Shown piece after piece: positions 19,867 to 30,640 of a DNA stretch of 64,000 bases. Made by a program: the position numbers and the translations under genes. Under the pieces are notes generated by a model, which was not told the origin of the DNA, ran no database searches, and saw only the letters and a list, made by a program, of their open reading frames with translations. Where the stretch lies: the NCBI GenBank assembly GCA_940337035.1, contig CALNHX010003607.1, positions 62,001 through 126,000 on the forward strand. Direction: 5' to 3'. Each line of letters starts with the position of its first letter. The stretch's first letter is position 1. Source of the DNA: Agriotes lineatus. Lineage: Eukaryota > Arthropoda > Insecta > Coleoptera > Elateridae.

Positions 19867-20828
19867 TAGACGTCTAATTAACGAGAACCTAACCCTACAA
19901 GTCCCACTTAAATCTGCGCAAGACATTGAAGCGGCTGTCAAACACCTCAATGACACCATTCAACAGGCTGGGTGGAGTGCTACCCCTGAAACTAGTACAT
20001 CATGTGCAATGTATGATTGCCCCATAACAATTAGGAAAAAAATTGAAGAAAAACGAAAACTACCAAGACAATGGCAAAGACTTAGAAACCCGGAAAATAA
20101 ACGCCTACTCAATGCTGCAACACGGGAGCTAACAGAACTTCTCAATAAAAATAAAAATGCATGTATTGAGACATTTCTCAAAGACCTCACCCCGGCATAA
20201 ACTCTGGAGGGCAACAAAAAAGATAAAACAATGCAAAAAAGCTACCCCTCCAATCAGAAATCTACAAGGCACCTTGTCAAGAAGCGACACAGACAAAGCT
20301 CGAGCTTTTGCAGAACATTTAACGCAAGTGTTTCAGCCGCATTCTACAGACCAGAAGAAGAAAATAAACTCCTTCAAACTTTAGAAAAATCTTATCAGCT
20401 TGAACCACTAATTGAGCGCCTTAAAATCGCGGAAATTCAAGAAGTCATAAATTCCCTATATCCCAAGAAAGCCTCGGGTTATGACTTGATCACCGCCAAA
20501 ACTCTAAAAAAACTGCCTAACATTGGAATAAGGTACATTACACAACTATTTAACGCAGTACTACGCACTGGATATTTGCCGGCGCAGTGGAAGGTGTCTC
20601 AGATCATCCTTATCTTAAAACCAGACAAACCGTCTGCAGAATTAAAATCTTACAGGCCAATAAGTCTCTTACCTATAATTTCCAAGGTGTTTGAAAAACT
20701 CATTCTTAAGAGACTACTTCTAATTCTTGAAAATGATGAGACAATACCAAATCACCAGTTTGGATTTAGGCAAATGCACTCTACAGTGGAGCAAATCCAT
20801 AGAGTGGTGGAAAAAATCAATACAACTT
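19867..20828 (+). pseudogene. LINE reverse transcriptase, N-terminal half
   Basis: Contains the linker and RT fingers: PKKASGYDLITAKTLKKLP (about 20465-20520), then LRTGYLPAQWK, LKPDKP, SYRPISLLPIISKVFEKL and FGFRQMHSTVEQIHRV (about 20760-20805). Frame changes occur near 20200-20240. It ends at the ACTT target site (20825-20828) where BEL-B is inserted. It copies LINE RNA at the nicked target. Confidence 0.85.
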
Positions 20829-21528
20829 TGGTTTAAACTTAATTTAAACACCAGAAATTTTAATAAAAAAATTTACGAAACCAGTCAGAAGTTCTAAATG
20901 TAATTCTGATTTCATAAACAAACAGTTTTAACCTCCAGTTTTACTTCATAATTTCGCAAGTTTATATTTAAATAGATCTGTTTTACTCTTGAATTAAAAC
21001 AGGCAAATTTCAGTTCCCATTTACGAAATATTAACAAACGAATATTGTTTCGCAAGCATTGAGTTTAAACACCGCAGTAAACTGCAACTTGGCATTTCGC
21101 TCAGTACGCGACCTAGAAACCCAAGTTCACCGCACCGTCCTGCAAACCCATGCGGAACTATAAAAAGCTTATTGTGCTGAATTGTCGTCTTCGTACCTTT
21201 AAACGCGTTCCATTAAACTGCATTATTATAAACTTTGATATGTTACTTAGTTAAGCATTCTTGTTTTGTATAAATACAACGTTTATTTTCGTAATAAAAC
21301 AATCTGCATCTAATGTCTGATTCATTCACTACGTCGCTACCCTAATACTAAGCCATAATATCATCGATACGTGAGGCTGAGTCTCTTAGGGTAGTTTACT
21401 GTCGTCTCTTTTAAGTACCATTGACTACATTGGTTTAAAACGTAAACGCAGTCTCGTTTACGTGCTTAAGGGATAGAACCAGCGCAAAGCAACGGAATCC
21501 TGATCCAGCCTCCAGGCAATTCGGTTCA
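20829..21528 (+). repeat. 5' LTR of BEL-B (700 bp)
   Basis: Begins TGGTTTAAAC and ends TTCGGTTCA. Matches the 3' LTR (32490-33020 plus 38752-38886) and, inverted, the solo LTR at 773-1467. A TATA-like CTATAAAAAG is at 21158-21167, and AATAAAAC near 21292 could be a polyadenylation signal. Confidence 0.9.
21158..21167 (+). promoter_or_regulatory. TATA-like box in BEL-B LTR
   Basis: CTATAAAAAG, conserved in the 3' LTR (near 32788) and in the solo LTR on the minus strand (near 1120-1130). It likely drives element transcription. Confidence 0.5.
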
Positions 21529-21539
21529 TGGTCCTTCGA
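21529..21539 (+). other. BEL-B primer-binding site (tRNA-Tyr type)
   Basis: TGGTCCTTCGA lies immediately after the LTR. It is complementary to the 3' end of eukaryotic tRNA-Tyr (acceptor ending TCGAAGGACCA, from general knowledge). Match is 11 bases and then diverges. Confidence 0.65.
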
Positions 21540-21615
21540 AAGAACAAACACATCCCAAAGGTTACCAGCATCCCGAGAAGAAGACAACATCTGCCAACCA
21601 CCCAGTTCCCAGAAA

Positions 21616-22992
21616 ATGGCTAACAACGTGGAGGAATTCAACAAATTAGCTGTCGCCCAAAAAGAGCTCGCGCAGAAGATAAAACAAGTATTATCTAACA
21701 GCAAAAAGGACCCTGCCAGCCGAAAAAACGAAGCCTATATCGCCAGTCGCAACAAAACGCTGGACGAACTTTGGAACACTGCAACTAAAATTCATGCAGA
21801 AATGGGGCACCTAAGTATTCCAACTGATAATTATTTTACAACAGGGTATTACGATCAAATTAAAGCCATATATGGCGAAGCAAAAGGTTACTTGCAGAGC
21901 TGTTCAAAATCAACGGAAATTTCCAACCCCTCCGTAAGCAGAAATCAAGAGGAAATGGTGGCCAACCCCGAGCAAAAGGTTCGTATCCGAAAACTGCAGA
22001 TTCGGATTCAGAATTTTAAGCAAGCGATGAACGACGCCGAACTAACACAAGAATTAGGGAGGTCCGCCATCACGACAAGGGAATTAAGAGAAAAATGGGA
22101 TCGTGTGGTCGAGATGGACGAAGAAGTTATGTCGAACGACATGGCTTCAGAACAAATACACTTCAGTCCTGAATATACTACGTTGGAAGACAGGTATAGA
22201 AATTTAATTATTTTATTGCAAGCACCGACAAGGAACGAGCAAGCAGCAGCCATCTCGTTTCCTCAAGTCAAAATCCCCATATACGAGGAAAATTATGAGG
22301 AATGGGCCACTTTCAAGAACCTGTTCACCAAATTAGTAGATGACAACCAGAATATGAACGATGTAATCAAGATGCAATATCTAAAGACGCATGTCAAGGG
22401 AGAGCCAAGCCGACTGATCCAGCATCTAGCTGTTACCCAAGCAAACTACAACACCGCCTGGAATCTGCTGCAACAAAGGTATCAAAATAATCGCCTTATT
22501 CTAACTAAATTGCTAGATACCATATTCGATCTGCCGGTCCTCTCCAAAGAGTCAGCCCAAGGGTTAAAAAGATTGCACGACTCCATCAAGGAATGTGTGG
22601 AGGCAATCAAAAATTTAGGCATCTCCACGGACAGTTGGGGTCCGTTAATTAACAGAGCTATCGCTCGAAAATGGGATCCTGAAACCAACAAATTATATGA
22701 GCAGTCGCTTCAATGTCCAAACAAAGTTCAGGATCACCAAAATTTAATGGCTTTCCTGCAAGTGCGGTTCCAACCCCGGGAATCCATAGATGGAGGTCGA
22801 CAGCCCACGCAGGAAAGACCACAGAAGAATTACGCTTTCGCATCCCTAAATTGCAAGCTGTGCCATGGAGATCATTACATCGACAACTGTAGTCAATTCC
22901 AGAGGCTACCTACAAGAAGCAGTAAAAACCTATCGATTGTGCTATCGATGCTTGCGGCACGATTCAAATATACCATGCCGTGCCTATTTTAA
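21616..22992 (+). pseudogene. BEL-B Gag
   Basis: ATG at 21616, 458 codons. A helical, charged N-terminal half is followed by a Pao-type gag core (EENYEEWATFKNLFTKLVDD near 22285-22345; WNLLQQRYQNNRLI near 22458-22500) and a zinc knuckle CKLCHGDHYIDNC (about 22852-22890). Gag forms the particle that packages element RNA. The natural continuation into protease is in the next frame (+1) from about 22930, so a frameshift separates Gag from Pro in what should be a single BEL polyprotein. Confidence 0.85.
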
Positions 22993-23740
22993 TTGTAGGA
23001 TCTGTCGCTTCCCGCATCATACACTGCTTCATAAGGCGCAGCCACCATCAAGGCCGCTCCCTGCCCAAAAGATGAGGACGTCAGCTCATGCAGCAGCCAT
23101 GAAGACTTCCAAAGCTCAAGAGAAAAAGCCGAAGTCGGACATCATCACCGCTAATTTAGGCGCACAGGAGAGCCAAGTTCTACTTGCCACAGCAATGGTT
23201 CAAGTAAAGGCAGCATCCGGGATGACTCATCTATTACGAGTATTAATAGATCCCGGGTCTCAGGAGTCATTTATCACGGAAGCATCAGCCGAATTATTGG
23301 CGTTACCCAGGATCAAGGTTCGAGCTGAAATCACAGGAATCGGGAACAGCGAGCCAAAAATTACTAAATGGAAAATCCCAGGTTTGATCACACTTAGATT
23401 TTCAAGTAACTTTTCCCTACCTGTAAATTTACTAGTACTTTCTAAACTTACAAAAGCCATGCCTTCAACACGCATCCCAAATATAAATATCAATTCCTGG
23501 AGCAATATCTTCATCGCCGATCCAACCTTCAACCAACCTGGTCCTATAGATATAATTCTAGGCGCCGAAGAATATTCCAAAATAATTCTAGAAGGAATCG
23601 CTAAAATAAAGGATGGCATCTTGGGACAGAATACCGAGCTGGCCTGGATTTTATCTGGAACCATTGGAAGACAACATAACGACAGCATTAAAGTCAATAC
23701 CACGATTGGCAACTCGTGGCAAATTGGAGAAGAATATTAG
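22930..23740 (+). pseudogene. BEL-B second zinc knuckle and aspartic protease
   Basis: Starts with CYRCLRHDSNIPCR and a CRICRFPHHTLLH block typical of Pao elements. The retropepsin-like active site reads LIDPGSQESFI (about 23245-23280), with DPG in place of the DTG/DSG common in other families; DPG/DSG forms occur in Pao proteases. It cleaves the polyprotein. It ends at a stop at 23738-23740, and the N-terminal RT lead-in (QKFWDIEEVP) follows in the same frame. Confidence 0.82.
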
Positions 23741-24471
23741 TTGCAGAAATTTTGGGACATAGAAGAAGTACCCACACAAATAAAACTTTCCACAGAAGAT
23801 CAGGTATGCAAGGAAAAAATTATTGAGGCAGTCAAAGAGATTCATCCCGCATCAAATGGATCCATCGCAGGAGTAACAATCCAGCAGGTGAAGAAAATAT
23901 TAAAAACCGATCCTACAGCAGAAGAACGAGCAATCGCAGCTGCCAATATAAAGAATACGGAAGTTCAACGTCCTGTGATCATCGAACGTGAAAAAATAGC
24001 ATCTTCTCATCCGCAAGAAAATCACCAAGTGCATGGAGTTTCCAAAGTCCTCATTCACGAAGTCCTCGTTCACAAAGTTCCCATTGAGGAAGTTTCCATT
24101 CACGAAGTCGATGGACAGAAAGAAAAGGAAATTGCAGGCCACGAAAAAATCGTTGGAAATCCTCCAGATGCTTCTACAGCAGCTCCTAGCGATGGATGGA
24201 GCCAAGAAGCTGCAGCAAACGAAAAACTCTCCGAGTTTACTAAAAACTTTACACCTAGCGATGGATGAAGCCCAGAAATTGCAACAATAACTACAGCAAT
24301 CAAGAAACCCTCCGAGTCCACTAAAAATTTGAACACCATTGGAGGGTGACACCCAGAAAAGGCAGCAATAAATGCAGCAAACAAGAAACCCTCCGAGTTC
24401 GCTAAGCACTTAGCCCCTCGTAGGCGAGGAAATTTACCGCAACAACCAATAAAGAAGCAAAAGGTGACACT
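23741..24471 (+). pseudogene. Repetitive linker replacing RT/RNase H in BEL-B
   Basis: After the RT lead-in KFWDIEEVP (23747-23775) the sequence should enter reverse transcriptase but instead reads EIHPASNGSIAGVTIQQV, which resembles the DUF5641 tail found at the end of this same pol (DIHPAADGSVRVVTMQ, about 30540-30590). It is followed by short V-x-I-H-E-V-like peptide repeats (24040-24110) and by three degenerate tandem units of about 70-95 bp (24185-24412) containing stops. No RT motif is present. It is probably a recombination product. Confidence 0.6.
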
Positions 24472-25258
24472 GTGCATCAAGCTACAGTTCATCAAGACGA
24501 GAACGAAGTTATTCATCGCTTTCCGTCTCTGGCAAGAATGGTACGAGTCGTGTCCTACTGCCGAAGATTAATCAACAAGTGTAGGCGTCTTCCCATTCAA
24601 CCAGGATGTCTATCAGTTAAAGAAATGGAAGACACCATCCTCACACTCATTAAGGTCGTCCAAGGAAGTGATCCTATTCTGAGGACAATAGGATATCAAC
24701 TCCAAAAGAGAAAATGTGTGGACTCCAACAACAAACTCGCCAATCTCAATCCATTCATCGATCAACATGGAATCATCCGTGTTGGAGGAAGACTAGAAAA
24801 TTCGACCTTATCCTACCACGAAAAACACCCAATTATCCTTCCCTATTCCAATCATGTTTCCAAATTAATAATCCATGAGGCACATTTACGCACCTTACAC
24901 GGTGGCACTCAACTCACACTGTCCTATGTCCGAAGAAAATATTGGATCATCAACGCAAAGAAAGCCGTCAGCTCCAGCATCAAGAAATGCTTTCGATGCA
25001 TCGGATTCAAGGCAGAGGCAGCCCAGCAATTAATGGGGAATCTTCCACCAACCAGTGTCAATTCAACCCCGCCATTCTTCCATTCAGGAGTGGACTATGC
25101 CGGTCCAATACAAATTCGAACATCCAAGGGAAGAGAGCATTCTTCATCCAAGGGGTGCATTGCTGTTTTTGTCTGTCTATCAACCAAGGCAATACATTTA
25201 GAAACCGTCAGCGACATGACAACTAACAGCTTCCTAGCAGTCTTCAGGAGGTCCATCG
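24472..25258 (+). pseudogene. BEL-B integrase, first part
   Basis: Reads the H2C2 zinc-binding segment (HVSKLIIHEAH, LHGG, YVRRKYW, CFRC; about 24855-25005) and then the catalytic core start HSGVDYAGPI (first Asp, about 25083-25112) and CLSTKAIHLE (25175-25205). The frame is open until element C is inserted at 25259. The ATCG target copy is 25255-25258. Confidence 0.88.
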
Positions 25259-26450
25259 TGTAATGTAGCATGCTGTGAGAATGCTTAATTATTTTCAATT
25301 AATATCAAGATATCAAAAGGGTATCATGTGATAACAAGTGTAAGAGAATAACGGGTGGCAGTAAATATTAGCAACCAAGAGGTTGTTTACAAGTGTTGAA
25401 AAGTTTCTATAATTTAAAGATTATCAGTCAAAATATTCACATTAAAGGTCGAATAATACCTTTAATTGTGAGGATATAATTCAATTTGATACGTGTTAGT
25501 AAGAATAGCCTTCTGCACGATCAAATACTGACCAAGGGGTCAATATTATTCTTCACATAGTGAGTTGGAGATTTATAGAAGCCATTTCAAGTGGTCATTG
25601 GTGTACAAGCCATCAGTTTAGTGAGTGTTTGTGTGTTGGGCATGCTGCAATACCGTTTTAAGAAAATATTAAACGGTCAAGTCTGCCTACAACGAGCTTT
25701 TATGGGTCATCATCATCTTCAAGTAGGTGTTTGACGACTTCGATCAGTGTGAAACTGATATTAGAGCAACATCCCAAGTACGAGTTTGGCTGTTGAAGGT
25801 TAGTGTATTCTAGTAACAGTTTGGATACGGCAAATTTAGAATTTAAAACGTGTATTTAGATTTAGAGAATCTTAGAATATTAAGTTTTCTAAATTAATAT
25901 GGTGATTTGAGTACTCGACGGTTTCGATCTGTATAATTAGAAATTTATCATTTTGGTCTAGTTATTTTAAAAAGTATTTAACCGCATTTATTGGAACTTT
26001 CATTTAATTAAATAATTTTGACAACTTTAATCTGACTATTAATTTGTAATGTCAATTCAAACGTTTAATACACTATAACAGTTAATTAGATTCAAACTCA
26101 AGTACTAAGAGTGTGATTTAAAATAATCAAACTAATATTTATTTGGTCATTCAAAGTACAATTCATTAATACAGTATATATATTTGACATTAACTCATTC
26201 AGCTGGGAAGTACAGAGAGTCTCAATTGCTAAATAAGCTGGCTAGCCGAGGTATATTTAAACATGACATAATTTCAAAGTCAATTATGAAAGTATGATAT
26301 ATGTCAATATATGATTCAGTTGAAAGCAACAAGGTAAGTGAGAATTATATACATTATTATTGATATTACTTCTGTGAATTAAGCAAACAGGGTAGATATC
26401 ACTAATTTTTATTATACATTAAAATCTCATACAAAAGGGGTGGTGTAATA
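25259..26450 (+). repeat. 5' LTR of element C (1192 bp)
   Basis: Starts TGTAATGTAGC and ends GGTGGTGTAATA, so the termini are TG...TA, not TG...CA. It is AT-rich with no ORF. Confidence 0.93.
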
Positions 26451-26454
26451 AAAT

Positions 26455-26475
26455 TGACGCGCAACGTGAGGCTCG
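26455..26475 (+). other. Element C primer-binding site (tRNA-Lys type)
   Basis: TGACGCGCAACGTGAGGCTC begins 4 bases after the LTR and agrees, with a few mismatches, with the complement of the tRNA-Lys 3' end (TGGCGCCCAACGTGGGGCTC from general knowledge). Confidence 0.65.
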
Positions 26476-26598
26476 AAAGGAAGTTGTAATAAATTTAGCT
26501 CCACAAAGTGAGATACAAAAGATAAACAAATAAGATTGTAAAATAATTGGTATCGATCAACGTGAGGGTTCGAGGCATTTAGAAGAGAGGATACGTAT

Positions 26599-28011
26599 AT
26601 GAATTTGAGGTCGGGTTTTAGAAAACCAACAAGGAAGTTAAAGAAAATGGATGGACTTCAATTAGAACAGGGTGATAACGTAGTAAATACGGAAGGACGT
26701 CAAATGCAAGAAGCTAGTACATTAGTCAGTGCATCAAATGACAGCAATATGATGCGAATGATGCAAGAAATTTTAAATAAAGTATCTACAGTAGAAAACA
26801 CAAACCAGGAACTTTTAAATAAAGTATCTGCAGTAGAAAACACAAACCAGGAAATTAGATCTGTAGTTGAAGACAGCAATCAAGAGATTGTAAATAAGGT
26901 GATTGAGGTGGAAACTGCAATGTCAGAAAAAATCGATACAATTGAAACAAAATTAAAGACGTTCCAAACAGAAAATGGAAATCTTATAAATAAGTTAAGG
27001 GTACAATTAGAACGACAATTGGTACAGAAGGTAACACCTATCGAAAAGGAGGTAGATACCATTAGGTCACAAGTAGAAATGAACAAAGATAATATTAAAA
27101 ATTTTGAAAACAAATTTGACAGTTATCAAGGTAACGTCAAAAATCAAATTCAGTCATTGAATACCGAGGTGAAAGATATAACAAACTGTTTACAAAATAG
27201 CTCAAATAGTGGGAATATCAGTTTTAATGGTGGTATAGTTATGCAAGCGAGTCATGAGAGACCAAAGTTTAACGGGAATAGGCAGGTATTACACCCTATT
27301 AAGTTTCTAAAGAAATTGGAAAATTATTTTGATACTATGAAGATTGTAAGTAGTAAAAAGTTACAAGTAGCAATAGAATGTTTAGAACATGAGGTAAACC
27401 TTTGGGCTGAAAGTCACTGTACTGAATGGGACAACTATGAATCTTTTAAAGTTAATTTTATTAACAAGTTTTGGTCGAGAAATATCCAGGAAAAAGCTAG
27501 GGCTGAAATTTATATGGAAAGAATGTATAACGGTAGATTTGGAAGTTTTACGAAACACGTGTGGTATTGGATTGCGAGAGTGCAGTATTTAGAACCAAAG
27601 ATACCTGACGACATTCTGGTAGAAGCTCTTAGCAAACACTTTCCAATAGACGTACAAACAGCATTAGTAGCTTCGCAAGTGCAAAACGTAGAAGGAATGC
27701 TAAAGGTTTTGGAGGGTTTGGAAAATAGACAAACCAATTCAAAATTTGACGTAAGAGAAAAAACGTCAAATTTTCAAACTTCATATCCGTCAAAATTTGG
27801 TAATCGCAATGCAAACCAGTTTGAAACAAGAAATAGGATGAACCCAAACAATTACGACCAAAATCAAAATAAAATGTTAAGATTTGACAATAATGTTAGA
27901 GGAAGGGAAAATAATAGGAATAGCTATACGATTCAAGCAAGGGGTGATTCACCAGTGTCATTTAAAGCCAGGGATAGATCACAAAATACATCGCAAAATC
28001 AGGAAAACTAA
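26599..28011 (+). CDS. Element C Gag, intact ORF
   Basis: 470 codons, ATG at 26599, no internal stop. The N-terminal third is a long coiled coil with two near-identical peptide repeats (LNKVSxVENTNQE) and further heptads. The middle has a retrotransposon-gag-like core (HPIKFLKKLENYFDTM near 27293-27340; YMERMYNGRFGSFTKHVW near 27513-27565). The C-terminus is Asn/Arg-rich and likely binds RNA; no CCHC knuckle is seen. It would form the particle. An open frame of this length in a region full of broken genes supports a recent insertion. Confidence 0.85.
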   Translation: MNLRSGFRKPTRKLKKMDGLQLEQGDNVVNTEGRQMQEASTLVSASNDSNMMRMMQEILNKVSTVENTNQELLNKVSAVENTNQEIRSVVEDSNQEIVNKVIEVETAMSEKIDTIETKLKTFQTENGNLINKLRVQLERQLVQKVTPIEKEVDTIRSQVEMNKDNIKNFENKFDSYQGNVKNQIQSLNTEVKDITNCLQNSSNSGNISFNGGIVMQASHERPKFNGNRQVLHPIKFLKKLENYFDTMKIVSSKKLQVAIECLEHEVNLWAESHCTEWDNYESFKVNFINKFWSRNIQEKARAEIYMERMYNGRFGSFTKHVWYWIARVQYLEPKIPDDILVEALSKHFPIDVQTALVASQVQNVEGMLKVLEGLENRQTNSKFDVREKTSNFQTSYPSKFGNRNANQFETRNRMNPNNYDQNQNKMLRFDNNVRGRENNRNSYTIQARGDSPVSFKARDRSQNTSQNQEN

Positions 28012-28571
28012 AGGACCCGGTACAATTAGCTCCAATTGTTAAAATTCGGGTTTCAAAGGAGCAACAAGAGCATATAAATTTTGTGAAAAATTATTTTCAA
28101 CAATATAACAAAATTCAAAAAGTTCATAATGTAGTTGATTTGGCATGTGATGTTTCGGAAAAAGAAAAAGAATTAGTAAATCAGGATTTACCTTATTTAA
28201 ATGTAGAGATTGAAGGTATTAAGCAAGACTTGTTAATAGATACGGGTAGTTCGGTGAGTGTAATGTCGGAAGAAATGTTCGTAAGAATATTAGAACAAAA
28301 TAATAAAATACCTATCTTACCATCAGTGGGTTTAACAATTCAAGGTGTCACTGGGGGAATTAGAAAAGTCAAAAAGCAGGCATTAATGTTGGTAAATATG
28401 GGAAGTTCAAAACATAAAATAGTATTTTTAATTATTAATCAATTAAATACTACATCCATTTTAGGCATGGATTGGATGTACAAGGTTAAAACTAATTTGA
28501 ATTTTAACAGTAAGATAATGAAATTTGTAGATGCAGGACAATGTCATGGGGTTACCTTAATAATGATGTAA
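28012..28571 (+). CDS. Element C aspartic protease
   Basis: Read in the frame one base back from gag; the frame is open from before the gag stop (about 27990), so expression would need a ribosomal frameshift or separate start. No canonical ATG opens it. The active site LLIDTGSSVSVMSEEMF (about 28231-28280) has the DTG triad, and SILGMDWMYK (about 28456-28490) is the usual C-terminal block of gypsy-type retropepsins. It would mature the Gag particle. The ORF stops at 28569-28571 where RT would start in an autonomous element. Confidence 0.83.
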
Positions 28572-28727
28572 ATACAGAGTAACTTGGTTAACAAGGTTAA
28601 TTTTAGAATTTTAATATTTTTGAAATGAGTTAAGGTTAATTGTAAATAATTTAAAATAGACAAATATCAATTTTTACATAAAAGCTCGTTAGAGATCTTT
28701 TAAATGAAAAAATTGGGGGGAATAAAC
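28572..28727 (+). other. Element C 3' untranslated segment with polypurine-like tract
   Basis: AT-rich sequence ending AAAATTGGGGGGAATAAAC just before the 3' LTR; the purine run AATTGGGGGGAATAAA probably primes plus-strand DNA synthesis. Confidence 0.5.
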
Positions 28728-29919
28728 TGTAATGTAGCATGCTGTGAGAATGCTTAATTATTTTCAATTAATATCAAGATATCAAAAGGGTATCATGTGA
28801 TAACAAGTGTAAGAGAATAACGGGTGGCAGTAAATATTAGCAACCAAGAGGTTGTTTACAAGTGTTGAAAAGTTTCTATAATTTAAAGATTATCAGTCAA
28901 AATATTCACATTAAAGGTCGAATAATACCTTTAATTGTGAGGATATAATTCAATTTGATACGTGTTAGTAAGAATAGCCTTCTGCACGATCAAATACTGA
29001 CCAAGGGGTCAATATTATTCTTCACATAGTGAGTTGGAGATTTATAGAAGCCATTTCAAGTGGTCATTGGTGTACAAGCCATCAGTTTAGTGAGTGTTTG
29101 TGTGTTGGGCATGCTGCAATACCGTTTTAAGAAAATATTAAACGGTCAAGTCTGCCTACAACGAGCTTTTATGGGTCATCATCATCTTCAAGTAGGTGTT
29201 TGACGACTTCGATCAGTGTGAAACTGATATTAGAGCAACATCCCAAGTACGAGTTTGGCTGTTGAAGGTTAGTGTATTCTAGTAACAGTTTGGATACGGC
29301 AAATTTAGAATTTAAAACGTGTATTTAGATTTAGAGAATCTTAGAATATTAAGTTTTCTAAATTAATATGGTGATTTGAGTACTCGACGGTTTCGATCTT
29401 TATAATTAGAAATTTATCATTTTGGTCTAGTTATTTTAAAAAGTATTTAACCGCATTTATTGGAACTTTCATTTAATTAAATAATTTTGACAACTTTAAT
29501 CTGACTATTAATTTGTAATGTCAATTCAAACGTTTAATACACTATAACAGTTAATTAGATTCAAACTCAAGTACTAAGAGTGTGATTTAAAATAATCAAA
29601 CTAATATTTATTTGGTCATTCAAAGTACAATTCATTAATACAGTATATATATTTGACATTAACTCATTCAGCTGGGAAGTACAGAGAGTCTCAATTGCTA
29701 AATAAGCTGGCTAGCCGAGGTATATTTAAACATGACATAATTTCAAAGTCAATTATGAAAGTATGATATATGTCAATATATTATTCAGTTGAAAGCAACA
29801 AGGTAAGTGAGAATTATATACATTATTATTGATATTACTTCTGTGAATTAAGCAAACAGGGTAGATATCACTAATTTTTATTATACATTAAAATCTCATA
29901 CAAAAGGGGTGGTGTAATA
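28728..29919 (+). repeat. 3' LTR of element C (1192 bp)
   Basis: Same length as the 5' LTR with two substitutions noticed, which implies a very recent insertion. Confidence 0.93.
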
Positions 29920-30640
29920 ATCGCCCGAAGAGGACGCTGTGCACATCTTTATAGCGACAACGAAACGAATTTCGTCGGAGCAAGAAAGGTCTTGGACAAG
30001 GAGATCCGTCAAGCAATGGAAGGCCCAATTATTCAAGAAATTTTATCTACCATTGGTACCCAATGGCACTTCATCCCTCCAGTAGCCCCACACTTCGGAG
30101 GAATATGGGAAGCAGGAGTAAAATCAATGAAGCATCATCTGAAGAGAACCATCCGCAACGCTACTCTAACATTTGAAGAATTAACAACTCTGCTTTGCCA
30201 AATCGAAGCCTGCTTAAACTCACGTCCTCTGTGCCCACAAGGCAACGGTATTGAAGACACCACTGCATTGACACCAGGCCATTTCCTGATAGGAAGAGAA
30301 ATAATATCACCACCGGACCCAATCAGCACACCAATATCAACAAATCTGTCAAATCGCTGGAGATTAATCCAAAAAATTAAGCAAGATTTTTGAAAATCAT
30401 GGAGCTCAGACTACCTTCATGGATTACAGCAAAGAAACAAATGGAAGAAACCGGTGGAGAACATAAAAGTTGGTGACCTAGTGTTAATCAAAGAAGAAAA
30501 TGTCAATCCTAGTAAATGGCCCTTAGCGAGAGTTACTGACATTCATCCTGCAGCCGATGGATCCGTACGAGTGGTAACCATGCAGAAATTAGGAGGACAT
30601 CAATTAAAACGATCCATAGGCAGTATCATTCCATTACCAA
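29920..30640 (+). pseudogene. BEL-B integrase, second part, and DUF5641 tail
   Basis: Resumes at the second ATCG and reads CAHLYSDNETNFVGA (second catalytic Asp), PHFGGIWEAGVKSMK (catalytic Glu) and LNSRPLCP. A TGA at 30391-30393 lies where Trp is expected. The C-terminal DUF5641 block GDLVLIKEENVNPSKWPLAR and DIHPAADGSVRVVTMQ (30470-30590) ends the polyprotein before env. All three catalytic residues remain, but the insertion and stop disable it. Confidence 0.88.

Larger units (their letters stand above)
25255..29923 (+). mobile_element. Element C: young non-autonomous LTR retrotransposon (gag-pro only)
   Basis: LTRs 25259-26450 and 28728-29919 are each 1192 bp with two differences noticed (25931/29400 and 26313/29782). 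The target duplication ATCG is at 25255-25258 and 29920-29923. A tRNA-Lys-like primer site follows the 5' LTR. The 2277-bp interior codes only for Gag and an aspartic protease; no RT, RNase H or integrase is present. Ty3/gypsy affinity is inferred from Gag style, protease and primer site. Confidence 0.93.

Noticed and set aside
21435..21704. Minus-strand frame ending in the same peptide as the frame at 54-866
   Set aside because: The shared peptide is BEL-B LTR sequence read through in both places, not a conserved gene.
27980..28015. Canonical -1 slippery heptamer at the element C gag-pro overlap
   Set aside because: The A-rich sequence near the gag stop does not fit the X-XXY-YYZ pattern exactly, so no site is claimed although the frame relation suggests shifting.
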